From SIG307 sp045596385 (GTDB taxonomy: Bacteria; Bacillota; Clostridia; Lachnospirales; Lachnospiraceae): a stretch of DNA of 64,000 nt. The DNA lies in contig JAZOCC010000019.1 in NCBI GenBank assembly GCA_045596385.1, positions 48,623 through 112,622 on the forward strand, written 5' to 3'. The position numbers were made by a program, and so were the translations under genes. Positions 61,655 to 64,000 of the stretch are shown piece by piece; positions within the stretch are counted from its first letter, which is position 1; every line of letters begins with the position of its first letter. The notes below the pieces were generated by a model that saw nothing but the letters and a program-made list of their open reading frames with translations, did not search any database and was not told the DNA's origin.

Positions 61655-62425
61655 TTATATGAATTTTTCCATCTGTTCCACTTCATGCGCTGAGTTTTTT
61701 ACATACCGTTCCAACCAGTTATATTTATCCTCAATCGATTTTTTAATCCTGTCATCATCATATTTTTTATTACGTTCCGTATCGCAAAGTTCTAATACCT
61801 TCTTTACAACCTCTCTTCCTTCCATACGATTCATTCCCAGTTCTATGGAATTCAAGTAATGTATAAAAAATTGCCCATCCGCATCTTTTTTTATAATCTC
61901 TCCGTTCAATACTTTCTGTAACACTTCTTTACGATATGCTACGTCATTATAAGCAGCTAATTTTTCTGCAAATGTAGCATCAATAATAACCCTTGGATAT
62001 TTAGCAGTGTTACTCTCTAAATCACACGCAGTATTCATTGCCGGGCCAAAACAAATACCTCTATCACTTTCATAATATATATCACCGTAAGTCAAAGCGC
62101 CACGTGCGATAAATCCATTTTTCAAGAATTCATACAATACTTTTTCCGTATTATAACAAGCAATTGCCATTAAAGCATTCATGTTTTTCCGTTCATCCTC
62201 AACCCCTTCTTTATAATCATAGATAATATAAGCACAATCTGAAAACATATGAATCTCTCGCTTATAGATAACATGTTCATGTGTTTTATCTAGTTCTTTT
62301 TCTCTTTGCACTGTTTTATAAAATATATTAGCAATCTGATACCACTCATCAAATTGTGTTCTACCACGTGTGCCCAAAACATCAATAAATATTACAACTG
62401 CCTTTTTGAATCCGTTATTTCCCAT
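61655..62425 (-). CDS. Class III nucleotide cyclase-like protein
   Basis: 256 residues. The pattern follows the class III cyclase fold: FIDVLG with the metal Asp15, FSDCAYIIY with Asp63, then RGALTYGDIYY and FGPAMNTACDLES. The Asn (residue 131) of the GxxNxAxR-type motif is kept, but the Arg that stabilises the transition state is Asp135. The protein may be an unusual cyclase, or a cyclase-fold protein with another function. Pycsar antiphage systems use cyclases of this superfamily. No Pycsar-type effector is evident next to it. Confidence 0.65.
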   Translation of the reverse strand: MGNNGFKKAVVIFIDVLGTRGRTQFDEWYQIANIFYKTVQREKELDKTHEHVIYKREIHMFSDCAYIIYDYKEGVEDERKNMNALMAIACYNTEKVLYEFLKNGFIARGALTYGDIYYESDRGICFGPAMNTACDLESNTAKYPRVIIDATFAEKLAAYNDVAYRKEVLQKVLNGEIIKKDADGQFFIHYLNSIELGMNRMEGREVVKKVLELCDTERNKKYDDDRIKKSIEDKYNWLERYVKNSAHEVEQMEKFI

Positions 62426-62651
62426 AGATTGTACACTCCATTCCTTGACTCTTAATATTCATACTAGTTTCCCTTTATGATGTCCCGAAAAAATCGGTTT
62501 GTATCCTGCAAAAACCTCACTAAAGTCTTACAACCATCTCCTCATTTTCTTATCGTTTTGGCTAGAGAATTAATTCACAGCACTTCTCTGGAGCCTCCTT
62601 CCCAACTTGATACGCTCAACCTTCATCCGACTCGTTTATTAATCTAAATAA

Positions 62652-62680
62652 ATTATAACACGTTTTGCGTTATGTGAATA
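62652..62680 (-). promoter_or_regulatory. Possible promoter of the cyclase-like gene
   Basis: Minus-strand TATTCA, 17-base spacer, TATAAT, with a leader of about 220 bases before the start codon. The rest of 62426-62779 has no gene I can support; a 9-bp dyad TGAGTATTC/GAATACTCA lies at 62723-62757. Confidence 0.4.
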
Positions 62681-62779
62681 CCCCCTCATAAAACCTTACC
62701 GCATTTCCCCCTTGCTACGATATGAGTATTCAAGCTCACTTTGTGCCAGAATACTCAATTAACGCGCCCTTCTTACAAT

Positions 62780-62920
62780 TTAACTTTTACAAATTTCTAC
62801 CGTATCTTCTGCTTTCAAGCCAGCAGAAAACTTTTTTTCATAGACCGACAGATTCGTTCCAATTTCTTTCAGATTTGAAACACCGTCTAAATCAGTATCA
62901 TCGTTTAAAGGAGCACTCTG
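62780..62920 (-). pseudogene. Fragment of a calcium-loop (EF-hand/TSP3-like) protein
   Basis: A 46-codon open frame without a start codon, read on the minus strand as NDDTDLDGVSNLKEIGTN followed by a Ser/Lys-rich end. DTDLDGVSNLKE fits the calcium-loop pattern D-x-D-x-D-G-x5-E of dockerin or thrombospondin-type repeats. An in-frame stop precedes it. It looks like the remains of a surface protein gene. Confidence 0.4.
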
Positions 62921-62966
62921 TTATTAAACGCTTACCTTCATTCTACCAAATACTTCACAAATCTCT

Positions 62967-63896
62967 CTATACACGAAAGCGACTCCTAGGATGTTTTGTA
63001 ACCAATATATCTCTTTGTTTCGCCATAGTAACATGAGTATATATTTCTGTAATATGAATGGAACTATGCCCCAACATCTCTTGAATGTAGCGTATATCCA
63101 CGTCTGCCTCCATCAGACTAGTGGCAAATGTATGCCGAAACATATGGGGCGTAATATGCAATTCAACTTCCGCACGTTTTGCATACCGGTTTATCATCCG
63201 CCGGATTGCCTGGTCCGATACCGGCATTCCCGATTGATTCACCAAAAAGTGCTCGGCCTTTTGCATAACTTCCCGGTATTCATTGCAATATGTCTTCAAA
63301 ATCTCCAACACCGCTTCACTACCAATCTGAATTCTACGTTCCTTTGCTCCCTTCCCATAAATCAAAATGGTTCTGTCCTGCAAATCCACATCCGCTGGCT
63401 TTAGCGCACAAAGTTCCGATATACGCATGCCGGTAGCAAACAAAAGCTCTATCACTGCAATCTCTCGCAGTACAGTTTGCTTCCGATATACTGTCTCCGC
63501 CAGTGTATAATCCTGATACATTTTCATTAAAATTGCTTCCACCGCAAACAAAGGAATCGTCTTCGGCAAAATCACCGGTTCCCGGAACTTCACCCTCATC
63601 CGGTCAAACGGATTCACCGCGAGAATCTCTTCATATTTCAGATAATGAAACAACGCCTTCAACGACGCAATCTTACGTTTTACCGTCTTCGGTTTAAACT
63701 CCCGGTGTAATATTGCAACATAGTTCTCCAACATATCTTTAGAAATCTCCGAAACTGCTACATCGTTCGCTGCGTTTACCCACTCAGTAAATTGTCGCAG
63801 ATCAATTCGATATGCCTTTAAAGTCTTTTCATCAAGGCACTTCTGGTATCTGCAAAATTCTAGGTAACGAGGAATTATCTCTTGTAATCGGTTCAT
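62967..63896 (-). CDS. XerC/XerD-like tyrosine recombinase
   Basis: 309 residues, normal for Xer-type recombinases. The N-terminal SAM-like domain (1-95) is followed by the catalytic domain with TGMRISELCAL (Arg), HMFRHTFATSLME (His-x-x-Arg), LGHSSIHITEIY (His and Tyr). It has the size and order of chromosomal XerD, but the position beside defence genes and a gene fragment suggests the recombinase of an integrated element. The SD is AAGGAG. A -10 TATAAT lies 52 bases upstream. Confidence 0.9.
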   Translation of the reverse strand: MNRLQEIIPRYLEFCRYQKCLDEKTLKAYRIDLRQFTEWVNAANDVAVSEISKDMLENYVAILHREFKPKTVKRKIASLKALFHYLKYEEILAVNPFDRMRVKFREPVILPKTIPLFAVEAILMKMYQDYTLAETVYRKQTVLREIAVIELLFATGMRISELCALKPADVDLQDRTILIYGKGAKERRIQIGSEAVLEILKTYCNEYREVMQKAEHFLVNQSGMPVSDQAIRRMINRYAKRAEVELHITPHMFRHTFATSLMEADVDIRYIQEMLGHSSIHITEIYTHVTMAKQRDILVTKHPRSRFRV

Positions 63897-63972
63897 GATA
63901 GTTTGCTCCTTTATGCTATTTTCCTACAAGGTAGTAGTTTGATTATAGCATAAGGAAGGGGAGTAAGAATTT

Positions 63973-63999
63973 TGACGGATAATAAAAGATTATCCGTCA
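63973..63999. repeat. Perfect 11-bp inverted repeat at the window end
   Basis: TGACGGATAAT at 63973-63983 is matched by ATTATCCGTCA at 63989-63999 with a five-base loop. On the minus strand no T-run follows, so it is not a clear terminator for the leftward recombinase. It could be part of a terminator of a gene outside the window or a recombinase site. Confidence 0.6.
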
Positions 64000-64000
64000 C

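Noticed and set aside
62722..63036. Plus-strand frame of 104 codons starting MSIQAHF
   Set aside because: It overlaps the recombinase gene end and the minus-strand calcium-loop fragment, has no SD and an odd composition.
63973..63999. Perfect inverted repeat considered as terminator of the recombinase or of an adjacent gene
   Set aside because: On the minus strand no T-run follows, and the plus strand cannot be judged because the window ends. It is kept only as a repeat.
1..64000. tRNA, rRNA or CRISPR arrays
   Set aside because: I looked for tRNA T-arm signatures, rRNA-like stretches and direct repeats with spacers and saw none that could be supported by eye. A tRNAscan-SE and CRISPR search would be decisive.

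Overview
The window reads as a chromosomal segment of an anaerobic gut or rumen member of the Lachnospiraceae (Clostridia). The reasons are a one-polypeptide pyruvate:ferredoxin oxidoreductase, a leader of T-box type, secreted proteins with Thr/Pro-rich linkers, a GH10 xylanase and a beta-mannoside gene set, chemoreceptors, an RsgI-type anti-sigma factor, and AGGAGG-type ribosome binding sites with occasional GTG/TTG starts. No rRNA, tRNA or CRISPR array was recognised. Assignments rest on reading motifs in the sequence; no database search was run.

Layout. 0-8 kb holds a methyltransferase, a YwmB-like protein, ClpX, a sugar-phosphate transferase and an HtrA protease. 7.4-12.6 kb is one leftward operon: two membrane proteins, the diadenylate cyclase CdaA, its regulator CdaR, and a polysaccharide-type ABC exporter. 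12.8-20 kb is a leftward set in which a chemoreceptor is followed by GH2 beta-mannosidase, an AGE-family isomerase and GH1 glycosidase, followed upstream by a second chemoreceptor and a second sugar-phosphate transferase (20.2-23.6 kb). 24.4-26.8 kb is an ECF sigma/RsgI-like pair. 26.9-34.9 kb is a rightward operon behind a T-box: a LeuA-like protein that lacks the usual metal ligands, a TIM-barrel/acyl-CoA ligase fusion, and PFOR. 35-46 kb holds a second ECF/anti-sigma pair, a PfkB kinase, an amino-sugar operon headed by an HTH-GlmM fusion, a HepT/MntA toxin-antitoxin pair with a palindromic operator, a GH10 xylanase lipoprotein, and small genes.

46.4-64 kb is accessory and more AT-rich. It begins with a tyrosine integrase plus RHH, DUF6462, MazF, a resolvase-like protein without its serine, an XRE regulator and an E2-like (Prok-E2_D) protein. 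Next is an odd intergenic stretch with a 46-codon gene, a decayed inverted copy of it, and a 27-bp stem hairpin. It continues with a secreted two-CBM2 subtilase behind a probable c-di-GMP-I riboswitch, a DUF6236 protein, an IetAS-type defence pair (AAA ATPase plus subtilase) preceded by a DUF1413 protein, a class-III-cyclase-like protein, gene fragments and a XerD-like recombinase.

The strongest candidates for new biology are the T-box/LeuA-like/fusion/PFOR operon, the HTH-GlmM fusion with GTTGC dyads over its own promoter, the riboswitch-controlled carbohydrate-binding protease, the three-gene DUF1413-IetA-IetS unit, and the convergent small-ORF/hairpin locus near 51 kb.
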